In this document: positions 36,880-44,779 of the stretch, piece after piece
Position numbering within the stretch: position 1 is the stretch's first letter
How the letters are laid out: each line of letters starts with the position of its first letter
Assembly: GCA_002085155.1 (NCBI GenBank)
Contig: NASX01000002.1
Span: 123,612-187,611 of the forward strand
Direction of reading: 5' to 3'
Length of the DNA: 64,000 nt
Origin: Sorangiineae bacterium NIC37A_2
GTDB lineage: Bacteria > Myxococcota_A > Polyangia > Polyangiales > Polyangiaceae
Notes under the pieces: model-generated
Database searches by the model: none
Told to the model about the DNA's origin: nothing
Seen by the model: only the letters and a program-made list of their open reading frames with translations
Program-made: the position numbers and the translations under genes

Positions 36880-37995
36880 ATGAGCGCCCGTGATATCCGA
36901 GTCGGAGCATTCGTCCTTGGTTCGCTCTTGATGCTTGCGGTCTTGATCTTCATCTTTGGAGGCGAGTCCGATCTGTTCGCGCCGCACACGGAAATGAAGA
37001 CATCCTTCAAGGATGTGCAGGGACTGGCTCGAGGATCCCCGGTCCGTATGGGTGGCGTCGACATCGGGCGGGTAACGAACGTCGGCTACACGCCGGACGC
37101 TCATAAAGATGAGATCGTCGTGACCATGTTGATCAACGCCGATCAGACCGTGCGCATTCGCAAGGACTCGGTCGCGTCCATCGCGGGGCGCGGCATGCTG
37201 GGCGACAAGATGATCACCATCACGGTCGGTTCACTCACCGAACCGGTGCTCAGCTCCGAGGAGCTCATCCCGTCGAAGCCGACCACCGATATTCTCGAGA
37301 TGGTCCAGGACCTGAAGCAGGTCACGAGTCAGATCGAAAAAGTCGCGAACAACCTCGAGAAGACGACGGCGATGCTCGCGGAGGACGAGCTCCACGATGA
37401 CATCCGCGGCACCATCGATCATCTGAACGGCGTGCTCGCGTCCCTCGACAAAGGGGAAGGCTACATCGGCAAGCTGATCTCTGATCCCAGCGAGGCGAAG
37501 TCCCTCTCCGACACCATCGCAGGGGTTCGCCGCTCCGCTGCCGAGCTCGAGCAGCTCCTCCGTTCGACGCGTCTCGTCGTCGATCAGATTCGGTCGGGGC
37601 CTGGTCTCGTCCATGAGGTCCTCTACGGAACCGAGTCGGAGAAGGCGGTCGCCCAGTTTGGCGGCGCGGCAGAGGAGCTCGGCCTCGCCCTGCGCGGCAT
37701 TCGCGAGGGGAAGAGCTTCGCCCACGGCATGCTCTACGACGACAAGAGCGGCGAGATCGTCGACAACCTGAATCAGGCGACGGCGGACTTCCGGGACATC
37801 GCCCGCGACATCAAGAGTGGAAAGGGCACCGTGGGCGCGCTGCTCACCGATCCTTCGGTGTACGAAGATCTGAAGCTCCTGCTCGGCAACGTCGGGCGCA
37901 ATCGCTCGCTCCGTGCTCTCGTCCGCTACTCCATCAACCAGGACGAACGCGCCGGGCGCGTCGGAGACTCGGCGGACAGCGCGCCGGCCAACTGA
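36880..37995 (+). CDS. mlaD: MlaD-like MCE-domain protein
   Basis: A 371-residue MCE protein. One N-terminal transmembrane helix (about 9-27) anchors it in the inner membrane. The MCE domain (about 38-120) contains FKDVQGLARGSPVRMGGVDIGRV and GRGMLGDKMITI, the conserved lipid-tunnel core. The C-terminal 240 residues are mostly helical (amphipathic, with repeated GEGYIGKLISDP and GKGTVGALLTDP segments), longer than in E. coli MlaD (about 180) and closer to long MCE proteins whose helices build a tube. It should form a hexamer that carries phospholipid, powered by the MlaF ATPase. It ends 10 bp before the next gene. Confidence 0.92.
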   Translation: MSARDIRVGAFVLGSLLMLAVLIFIFGGESDLFAPHTEMKTSFKDVQGLARGSPVRMGGVDIGRVTNVGYTPDAHKDEIVVTMLINADQTVRIRKDSVASIAGRGMLGDKMITITVGSLTEPVLSSEELIPSKPTTDILEMVQDLKQVTSQIEKVANNLEKTTAMLAEDELHDDIRGTIDHLNGVLASLDKGEGYIGKLISDPSEAKSLSDTIAGVRRSAAELEQLLRSTRLVVDQIRSGPGLVHEVLYGTESEKAVAQFGGAAEELGLALRGIREGKSFAHGMLYDDKSGEIVDNLNQATADFRDIARDIKSGKGTVGALLTDPSVYEDLKLLLGNVGRNRSLRALVRYSINQDERAGRVGDSADSAPAN

Positions 37996-38005
37996 GACCG
38001 CGATC

Positions 38006-38959
38006 ATGAGCGCTCGGCCGGGCCGATTTGTGCTCTCTATCGACCTCGAGCTGGGCTGGGGGTACCGAGACACTCGACTCGACCGCGCGCTCCAAAGGCG
38101 CATCCAAGCCGCCCGCGACAGCTTGCCGGAGCTGCTCTCGCTGCTCGTCTCCCGAAAAGTTCGAGCGACGTGGGCCACGGTGATGGCGCTGGAGCTCGAG
38201 GGGGCCGATGAGCTCTTCTCCTTCGATGAGGTGCCGAGCGTTCGGGCGCTCGAGCGGGGCGGTCGGAGCGGATTGAGCGAACAGGTGACCCGTCTTCCCG
38301 AGCTCTATTTCTACGACGAGTTCGTGCGAGAGCTCCGCAGCCATCCGGAGCAAGAGGTCGGCGCTCACACCCTGACGCATCTCGTCTGTGATCGCGCGAC
38401 GAGCGAGAGGTGTGCGACATTTACGGCCGAGCTCGCCGCTTGTCAGGAGATCGCTGCTCGGAGCTCTTCGAAGCTCCATAGCCTCGTCTTCCCGGGGAAC
38501 TACTACTCGAGTCCGTATCTTCAGATCGCGCGTCGCGCTGGCTTCACTTGCTATCGCGGCGATCGTTTTGTGAGCGGAGCGGAGCCGCGGGGGGCGCTTT
38601 CACGTTCGCTGGGCCGAGGCGGTCGGCTGCTCGACGCCTACCTGGGGCCGGTGCGCTCTTCCGGAGTCGAGGTCAGCTCCGGGCTCAAAAATATCCCCGG
38701 CGATCGGTTCCTCCGCCTCGAAGACGGGGGCTTTTTCGGACGGGCGCACCTCGCGCGCGTCGAAAAGGAGCTCAAGCACGCGGCGGAGACCTCGGCCACT
38801 TACCACCTCTGGTTCCACCCCCATAACCTCGGAAGCCGCGAAAATGGCTTCGAAAGGCTGCGCGCGGTGCTCGACCTGTTCGCCGAGCAGGCCTCCGCCG
38901 GGCGCCTTTTGAGCCTCACGATGGGGGAGGTGGCGGAGGAGAGCGAGCCGTCCGGGTAA
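38006..38959 (+). CDS. Polysaccharide-deacetylase-like protein
   Basis: A 317-residue protein resembling the NodB/polysaccharide deacetylase fold. The first strand is RFVLSIDLELGWGYRD (conserved Asp after beta-1; the canonical TFDDG is replaced by SIDLE). The metal site HxxxH appears in GAHTLTHL. FPGNYYS stands where the family has RPPxG or RxPYG, so the substrate may differ from chitin or peptidoglycan. The ATG at 38006 was chosen just after the MCE stop. No signal peptide is visible, so it may act on a cytoplasmic sugar-lipid precursor. Proximity to mlaD (10 bp) suggests co-expression. Confidence 0.7.
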   Translation: MSARPGRFVLSIDLELGWGYRDTRLDRALQRRIQAARDSLPELLSLLVSRKVRATWATVMALELEGADELFSFDEVPSVRALERGGRSGLSEQVTRLPELYFYDEFVRELRSHPEQEVGAHTLTHLVCDRATSERCATFTAELAACQEIAARSSSKLHSLVFPGNYYSSPYLQIARRAGFTCYRGDRFVSGAEPRGALSRSLGRGGRLLDAYLGPVRSSGVEVSSGLKNIPGDRFLRLEDGGFFGRAHLARVEKELKHAAETSATYHLWFHPHNLGSRENGFERLRAVLDLFAEQASAGRLLSLTMGEVAEESEPSG

Positions 38960-38999
38960 GGCCTGTCCGCCCGACGCGCATTCGCTATATTGGCTGGCA

Positions 39000-41900
39000 A
39001 TGGAAATTCTGTCGCGTGGCGCACGCGTCTTTACGCTGCTCTTCGTCTTCGGCCTTGGCTCCCATTTTGCGCTCGAATACGGCGAGGGTGGTCTGTGGAA
39101 AGGCCTTCGAGCAGCCCACGCGGTGGTCGGAGGGTCGTCCAAGCCTCCTTATGATCTGACCGAGCTTCGCGCCGTGAACGCGGTGCTCGACGCGGTGCGC
39201 AAGACCTACGTCGAGCCTCAGCGTATCGATCCTCGGCAAATGTTCGTGAGTGCGCTCGACCGGATCCAAATGGAAGTGGCGCCGGTCATTGTCACCCACA
39301 GTGAGAAGTCTCCGACCGTCAAAGTTCAGATCTTGGATCAGACGGCCGAGTTCCGCGTCGACAATGTCCAGGGTCCTTGGGACGTGGCGGCTCGGCTCCG
39401 TGAGGTGTTTGCGTTCATCCAGCCGAGCCTGAAAAAGAGTCAGGTCGACCTGGCCCAGGTCGAGTACGCCGCCGCCAACGGCATTCTCCGCACGCTCGAC
39501 CCCCATAGCGTCTTCCTTTCGCCGGAAGACTTCCGGGAGATGAAGGTCTCGACGTCGGGGCGCTTCGGTGGCCTCGGCATCGTGATCAGCCTGCGCGACC
39601 AAATGCTCACCGTGATGCGTCCGATGCCGGGCACTCCCGCGGGCCGTGCTGGGCTCAAGCGCCTCGATCGGATCGTGCGCATCAACAACGAATCGACGCT
39701 GAACATGCCGCTCGAAGATGCTGTCGATCGCTTGCGCGGAGATCCGGGAACACCTGTCACGGTCTGGATCACACGCGAAGGACCCGGTGGCTGGTCGGGG
39801 GCGCGGCCTTTTGAGCTCGTGCGCGAGATCATCCAGGTCGCCTCCGTCGAGAAACAGAAGCTCGAGGGCGGTATCGGTTACGTCCGGCTCAAGCAGTTCC
39901 AAGAGCGCACCGCTGAGGACCTCTCTGTCGCTCTCGCGGAGCTGAAGAAGGAAAACTCCCTGAACGCCCTGGTCCTCGATCTTCGGGACGATCCAGGTGG
40001 TCTCCTCGACCAGGCGGCCAAGGTGGCCGATTTGTTCCTCGAACAAGGGATCATCTACGCGACGGAAGGTTACGCGACAGGTCGCAGCGAAAGGCAAGCG
40101 ACACGCCCCGGAACGCAGCCGAACTATCCGGTCGTCGTTCTCGTCAACGGCTCCAGCGCGAGCGCGAGCGAAATCGTCGCGGGCGCGCTCAAGAACCAGA
40201 ATCGCGCCATCGTGATCGGCGAGACGACCTTCGGCAAAGGTTCAGTGCAACAGGTCTTTCCGGACGTGACCCCCGAGGGCGCCGCGCTCAAGCTCACCGT
40301 CGACCAATACCTGACGCCTGGTGATATCTCGATCCAGGGAACGGGCGTGACCCCCGACATCAAGCTCGAGGTCATGACCGCGGACACGCTCGAGATGAAC
40401 CTGTTCCGCGATGACGATCACATGCGGGAGCGCGACCTCAATCGCACGCTCGGAAGCTCACGCCGCCACATGCAGGAGCCGCCCGAGTACGTCATCCGCT
40501 ACAATTTGCCGGAGTCGGTCCGAGCTGAGATCCGAGATCGAGGCTCCCAGCTCGACGACGAGTTCCGGATCGACGGCCCCATCCGCATCGCCCGCGAGAT
40601 TGCCGCGTATGTGAGCCCAGGCTCGCGCAAGACGCAGCTCGAACAGCTCAGAGGCCTCGTTGGTGAGCTCGGTAAGCGAGAGCAGAAGAGCGTCGCCGCT
40701 GACCTGAAGGCCCTCGGCATCGACTGGTCTTTGCCGGCAAAGCCCGGACCCACCGCGAAGCTCGAAGATCTCGAGCTCAAGATCAGCACCGATCGAAAGG
40801 ACGACACGGTGACCGCGGGCGAGCCGCTCACGCTGAGCGTCACCGTGACCAACCGAGGTACAGCGCCCGTCTACCAGTTCTACGGCGTCACCAAGAGCGA
40901 CACCGGCTATTACGATGAGCGGGAGCTCGTCTTCGGAAAGATCGACCCGGGCGCGACCATGACCCGAACCGTGCCCTTCGGTTTCTGCACGATTGACGGG
41001 TATAAGCGCGGCTCTTCGAAGCCGATCGGGCCTTCCCGACCGCGTGTGTGCAGGATCCCGCGGGACGCCGAGACGCGCCAAGACGGCGTGCGCATCGAGT
41101 TCGGCGCAGACGGGCTCCCCTCGATTCCACCGAGGGAGCTCAGGCCGACCATCATCGCTCTGCCGAAACCCGAGTTCGCTTACAGCTATCACGTCGTGGA
41201 TAACCGTGAGGCGAACAAAAACGGTCAGCTCGAGCGCGGCGAAGGCGCCACGATGTATCTGAAGGTCAAGAACGTGGGCCTCGGTCCCTCTTACGACACT
41301 CAGGCGAACCTACGGAATCTGACGGGCGACGGGCTCCTGCTCGGAGCGGGGCGCTTCGACATTTCGAACATGAAGCCAAAGGAAGAGCGCGAGATCGCCT
41401 TCACGTTCGATGTACTTCCGGCTCTGAGTGAACCGGAAGTACGAGTGGAGCTCGGTGTGGTCGATACGGATCTGGCCGTGGGAGCGGGCGAGAAGATTGC
41501 CCTCCCGGTGGTCTCGAAGAAGGAGGCAGTGAAAATCACGCCGGCCTCTTCGGTCCGTCGTGCGGAGCGGGAGGTCATTCTCCGCGAAGAGCCGACCGCG
41601 GCAGGACGTGCCATCGGCAAGCTGGCTCCGGGGACCCTTGTCCCCGTCGTCGGGACCGTGGGCGAGACGCTCCAGGTTCAGCTCGGACCGGACGCCTTTG
41701 CGTTCACGGACGCGGGCGGCCTCGTGGCGACGAAGGAGGCCGCGCCTGCGAAGGTCAACTACGAGCCCCTCGATACTCATACTCCCCCGCTTCTGACCGC
41801 GAAGGCCACGGCGCTAGCGACCCGCGGCGATACCATCGAAATCACAGCGGAGGCCGTCGATCCGGGAGGGACGATTCTCGACCTGGTTGTCTTCGTCGGG

Positions 41901-42131
41901 AATCGGAAGGTCTATTATCGACCGAACTCGGGTCAGGACAAATCGCGCATGGCCCTTCGGACTGACGTCCCGCTTCACGCAGGCGTCAACATCATCACCA
42001 TCATCGCGCGAAAAAATGACGAGATCGCGAGCCGGCGCACGCTGATTGTGCGGAAGGACGGTCCGAACGGCGAACTCGTGCCGACGCCGAAGAACAGGAG
42101 CTTCGGAGACGACTGGGAGTTTTCAGAGTGA
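39000..42131 (+). CDS. S41 C-terminal processing protease with long C-terminal extension
   Basis: A 1043-residue exported serine protease. After an N-terminal signal/anchor (about 8-26) come the tail-specific protease cap, a PDZ domain (about 190-275, GGLGIVIS and AGRAGLKRLDRIVRINN) and the S41 catalytic domain with Ser388 in NGSSASASEI and Lys413 in GETTFGKGS, the Ser/Lys dyad. The final 500 residues are unusual: two Ig-like segments (LTLSVTVTNRGTAPV; MYLKVKNVGLG), an SH3b-like region (about 850-910) and a last Ig-like domain. These may bind cell wall or substrates. Its stop overlaps pdxJ (GTGA), tying a protease to cofactor synthesis in one operon. Confidence 0.9.
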   Translation: MEILSRGARVFTLLFVFGLGSHFALEYGEGGLWKGLRAAHAVVGGSSKPPYDLTELRAVNAVLDAVRKTYVEPQRIDPRQMFVSALDRIQMEVAPVIVTHSEKSPTVKVQILDQTAEFRVDNVQGPWDVAARLREVFAFIQPSLKKSQVDLAQVEYAAANGILRTLDPHSVFLSPEDFREMKVSTSGRFGGLGIVISLRDQMLTVMRPMPGTPAGRAGLKRLDRIVRINNESTLNMPLEDAVDRLRGDPGTPVTVWITREGPGGWSGARPFELVREIIQVASVEKQKLEGGIGYVRLKQFQERTAEDLSVALAELKKENSLNALVLDLRDDPGGLLDQAAKVADLFLEQGIIYATEGYATGRSERQATRPGTQPNYPVVVLVNGSSASASEIVAGALKNQNRAIVIGETTFGKGSVQQVFPDVTPEGAALKLTVDQYLTPGDISIQGTGVTPDIKLEVMTADTLEMNLFRDDDHMRERDLNRTLGSSRRHMQEPPEYVIRYNLPESVRAEIRDRGSQLDDEFRIDGPIRIAREIAAYVSPGSRKTQLEQLRGLVGELGKREQKSVAADLKALGIDWSLPAKPGPTAKLEDLELKISTDRKDDTVTAGEPLTLSVTVTNRGTAPVYQFYGVTKSDTGYYDERELVFGKIDPGATMTRTVPFGFCTIDGYKRGSSKPIGPSRPRVCRIPRDAETRQDGVRIEFGADGLPSIPPRELRPTIIALPKPEFAYSYHVVDNREANKNGQLERGEGATMYLKVKNVGLGPSYDTQANLRNLTGDGLLLGAGRFDISNMKPKEEREIAFTFDVLPALSEPEVRVELGVVDTDLAVGAGEKIALPVVSKKEAVKITPASSVRRAEREVILREEPTAAGRAIGKLAPGTLVPVVGTVGETLQVQLGPDAFAFTDAGGLVATKEAAPAKVNYEPLDTHTPPLLTAKATALATRGDTIEITAEAVDPGGTILDLVVFVGNRKVYYRPNSGQDKSRMALRTDVPLHAGVNIITIIARKNDEIASRRTLIVRKDGPNGELVPTPKNRSFGDDWEFSE

Positions 42132-42868
42132 TCCGCCTCCACGTGAACATTGACCACGTCGCGACGCTCCGAAACCAACGCGACACTTCCTATCCGGACA
42201 TCGTCCAAGCGGCGGAGCTCTGCCTGGAGGCCGGCGCGCAAGGCATCACAGTGCACTTGCGCGAGGATCGACGCCACATCCGAGACGGCGACGTGGAGCG
42301 GCTGCGCGCTGTCTTGGGCCCGAATGGGAGCGCCGGACGCGCTGACTCCATCCTGAACCTCGAGATGGCAGCGACGGACGAGATGTGTGAAATCGTTCGA
42401 CGCATCCGGCCGGACATGGTGACGCTTGTGCCCGAGAAGCGAAACGAGCGCACCACCGAGGGGGGGCTCGACGCGATCGCAACGCGAGGCGCAATTGAGC
42501 GAGTGGCCGCAGCTTGTGCGGAGGTTCAAGCGCGATTGAGCCTGTTTATTGAGGCCGATCCTGCGCAAATTCGCGTGGCGCCAGAGCTCGGCGCGGTCCA
42601 GGTCGAGCTGCACACGGGGCACTACGCTGAGGCTGCACCCCCCGAGCGCCCGAGGTTTCTCGAACGCTTCGTCGCTTGTGCCGAGCTTTCTCATGAGCTC
42701 GGACTGCATCTCGCCGCCGGCCACGGGCTCAATATCGAAAATGTCGGACCCATCGTCGCGATTCCGCACATGGCAGAGCTCAACATTGGCCATTCTGTGG
42801 TATGTGATGCAGTGATGAAGGGGCTCGGCCAGGCGGTCCGTGATCTCCTTTTGGCGATGAAGCGTTGA
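42128..42868 (+). CDS. pdxJ: Pyridoxine 5'-phosphate synthase
   Basis: A 246-residue TIM-barrel enzyme that condenses 1-deoxyxylulose 5-phosphate with 3-amino-2-oxopropyl phosphate, the last ring-forming step of DXP-dependent vitamin B6 synthesis. Family marks: RLHVNIDHVATLRN (3-16), GITVHLREDRRHI, LFIEADPAQI, VELHTGHYAEA and AAGHGLNIENV. Length matches the family (about 240). It begins with GTG overlapping the protease stop by 4 bp. The nnr gene follows after 31 bp, a pairing seen in many proteobacteria, although acpS, often between them, is absent. Confidence 0.95.
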   Translation: MIRLHVNIDHVATLRNQRDTSYPDIVQAAELCLEAGAQGITVHLREDRRHIRDGDVERLRAVLGPNGSAGRADSILNLEMAATDEMCEIVRRIRPDMVTLVPEKRNERTTEGGLDAIATRGAIERVAAACAEVQARLSLFIEADPAQIRVAPELGAVQVELHTGHYAEAAPPERPRFLERFVACAELSHELGLHLAAGHGLNIENVGPIVAIPHMAELNIGHSVVCDAVMKGLGQAVRDLLLAMKR

Positions 42869-42899
42869 GGCGTCCGATCGGGCGTCACGAGAGGGTAGG

Positions 42900-44597
42900 A
42901 TGAGAGCGGTCCTCGGTGTGGCGGAGATGCAGGCCTTCGATTCCGGGCTGATTGCCCGGGGCGTGCCGGGGATCGTGCTCATGGAGAATGCCGGCCGTGG
43001 CGCGGCGCACATTCTCGGCCAAAAAGAGCGCCCTCGGACCGAAGGACGGGCGCGTCCGACGAGTGTGCGCGGGAGCTGTGTGCGCTGCGCTGATGGCCGC
43101 TCCCTCGAAGGAACCGAGTATTTGATTCTGTGCGGACCAGGGAACAACGGCGGCGATGGCTTTGTAGTCGCGCGTCACCTGGTCGGCCGCGGGGCCAAGG
43201 TGCGGGTGCTCGCTGTGCGTGAGGTGTCCTCTTTGAGAGGAGACGCGCGCATCGCGGCGGAGGCGTGGCTGGCCGTCGGCGGAACGCTGGAACCCGCTTC
43301 ATCACAAGCGATCAGCGAATTCACGGGCTCTGTGATCGTGGACGCTTTGCTGGGGACCGGAGTGCGCGGTCCGGTGGACGAGAGCCTAGCGGACCTGATC
43401 GAGGCCATAAACGCTCACCCGGCGAGCGTGGTAGCCCTCGACGTGCCATCGGGGTTCGACGCCGATCGCGGCTGTGTGCACGAAGGACCGCGGGGATTCG
43501 TCGCCGTTCGCGCAGAGCAGACGATCACCTTCGGCTTCATCAAGCGAGGCCTCTTGACGACCTTTGGCCATGAATACTCAGGGCGCATCACGCTGGCGAA
43601 CCTCGGGGTTCCTGCGCTCCCGCCCGAAGATCGTCCGCCCGTCGCCTATCTCATTGAAGAAAAGGACCTCCGCGCTTGGCTTTCACCGCGCCCGGTGACG
43701 CTGCACAAGTGGCAGGCGGGTGAAGTGCTCATCATCGGCGGATCGCCGGGCATGGTGGGCGCGGCTCACTTGTGCGCGCGCGCGGCGCTCCGCTCGGGAG
43801 CAGGGCTCGCCGTCATTCATACCTGCGCGGAAGGCGCTCGGGCCCTCGAGCAAGAAGTCCTCGAGGTCATGACGCGTCCTTACGATCCGAGCCAAGTCGG
43901 TCACCTCGATCTCGGCAAGGCTCGCGCCGTCGTCTTTGGTCCTGGGCTCGGGCGAGGCTCTCAGGCGGAGGAGATTTCCCGCCTTGCGCATCGCGCCCTC
44001 GCAGATGATCCCCGGAGAGTGGTGGTCGACGCGGATGGACTTCGCTTGAGCGTGGGCCGCCTTCATAAGCTCCGTCTGCTTCGAGAAAGCGGCGTGCCGT
44101 TGATCCTCACTCCCCACTCGGGTGAAGCCGCGGCGCTGCTCGATACGACCGCCGCGAAGGTCGAAGCCGATCGTTTTGGTGCTGCCCAGACGCTGGCCGA
44201 TCGCAGTCAGGCCGTGGTTGTGCTCAAGGGTTCCCGGACGATCATCGCCGCGCCCGATCGCCCTCCCCTCGTGAACGCTCTCGGCAGTCCCTGTATGGCC
44301 ACAGCCGGCTCCGGTGACGTCCTCGCAGGGATTCTCGGCGCGCTCCTTGCGGAGCGCCCCGCTGGCGAAGTGCTCAGCGTGCAGGCGACCCAGGAGCTCG
44401 CGGCGCTCGGAGTCGGGCTACACGGACTCGCGGGGGAGATGTTCGAGCAGGAGCTCTCAGACTCGGGCTGTCTCGCCTCCGATCTCGCAGACCGGATCCC
44501 GCTCGTACGTCGACGTTTGCTCGGTCTTCCCGAGGCCGCTCAGATTTCTGAGCCCCCGCCGTCCGAGGAGCGCGGGACTGCCGCCTTGGAAAAGTGA
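42900..44597 (+). CDS. nnr: Bifunctional NAD(P)H-hydrate epimerase / ADP-dependent dehydratase
   Basis: A 565-residue repair enzyme that restores damaged NAD(P)H hydrates. The N-terminal epimerase has LGVAEMQAFD, LMENAGRGAA and CGPGNNGGDGFVVARHL (78-94). The C-terminal ribokinase-fold dehydratase has GGSPGMVGAAHLCARAALR, VFGPGLGRG, LTPHSGE and TAGSGDVLAGILGAL (nucleotide/catalytic Asp). The epimerase carries an insert of about 30 residues (41-72) between LMENAGRGAAHI and the Rossmann strand, including a CxxC (SCVRC) not usual for the family. GAGGGTAGG gives a clear ribosome binding site before ATG 42900. Confidence 0.93.
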   Translation: MRAVLGVAEMQAFDSGLIARGVPGIVLMENAGRGAAHILGQKERPRTEGRARPTSVRGSCVRCADGRSLEGTEYLILCGPGNNGGDGFVVARHLVGRGAKVRVLAVREVSSLRGDARIAAEAWLAVGGTLEPASSQAISEFTGSVIVDALLGTGVRGPVDESLADLIEAINAHPASVVALDVPSGFDADRGCVHEGPRGFVAVRAEQTITFGFIKRGLLTTFGHEYSGRITLANLGVPALPPEDRPPVAYLIEEKDLRAWLSPRPVTLHKWQAGEVLIIGGSPGMVGAAHLCARAALRSGAGLAVIHTCAEGARALEQEVLEVMTRPYDPSQVGHLDLGKARAVVFGPGLGRGSQAEEISRLAHRALADDPRRVVVDADGLRLSVGRLHKLRLLRESGVPLILTPHSGEAAALLDTTAAKVEADRFGAAQTLADRSQAVVVLKGSRTIIAAPDRPPLVNALGSPCMATAGSGDVLAGILGALLAERPAGEVLSVQATQELAALGVGLHGLAGEMFEQELSDSGCLASDLADRIPLVRRRLLGLPEAAQISEPPPSEERGTAALEK

Positions 44598-44666
44598 GCG
44601 CCGAAAGGGGCGACAAAATGCGTCCTTGGGCGAGAGCGACGCGGGTTCAGGCCGCTCCGAAAAAGA

Positions 44667-44690
44667 ACGCCGCCCCGGCCAGGACGGCGT
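44667..44690 (-). terminator. Intrinsic terminator of the EF-hand membrane protein gene
   Basis: ACGCCG (44667-44672) pairs with CGGCGT (44685-44690), with extra pairs possible in the loop. On the minus strand the stem is followed by TCTTTTTCGG. It lies 90 bp after the stop of the minus-strand gene and 70 bp after the nnr stop. Confidence 0.65.
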
Positions 44691-44779
44691 GAGGGCGGCG
44701 ACGAAGCGGTGCTGCTCCTGGGGCGGTGCAGCTCGGGCGCGGAGGCGCGGCAAGGCGCGCTCGTTCTCTGTCGAAGGAT

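Noticed and set aside
42885..43305. Minus-strand frames inside nnr
   Set aside because: Shadows of the epimerase domain; no independent coding signal.
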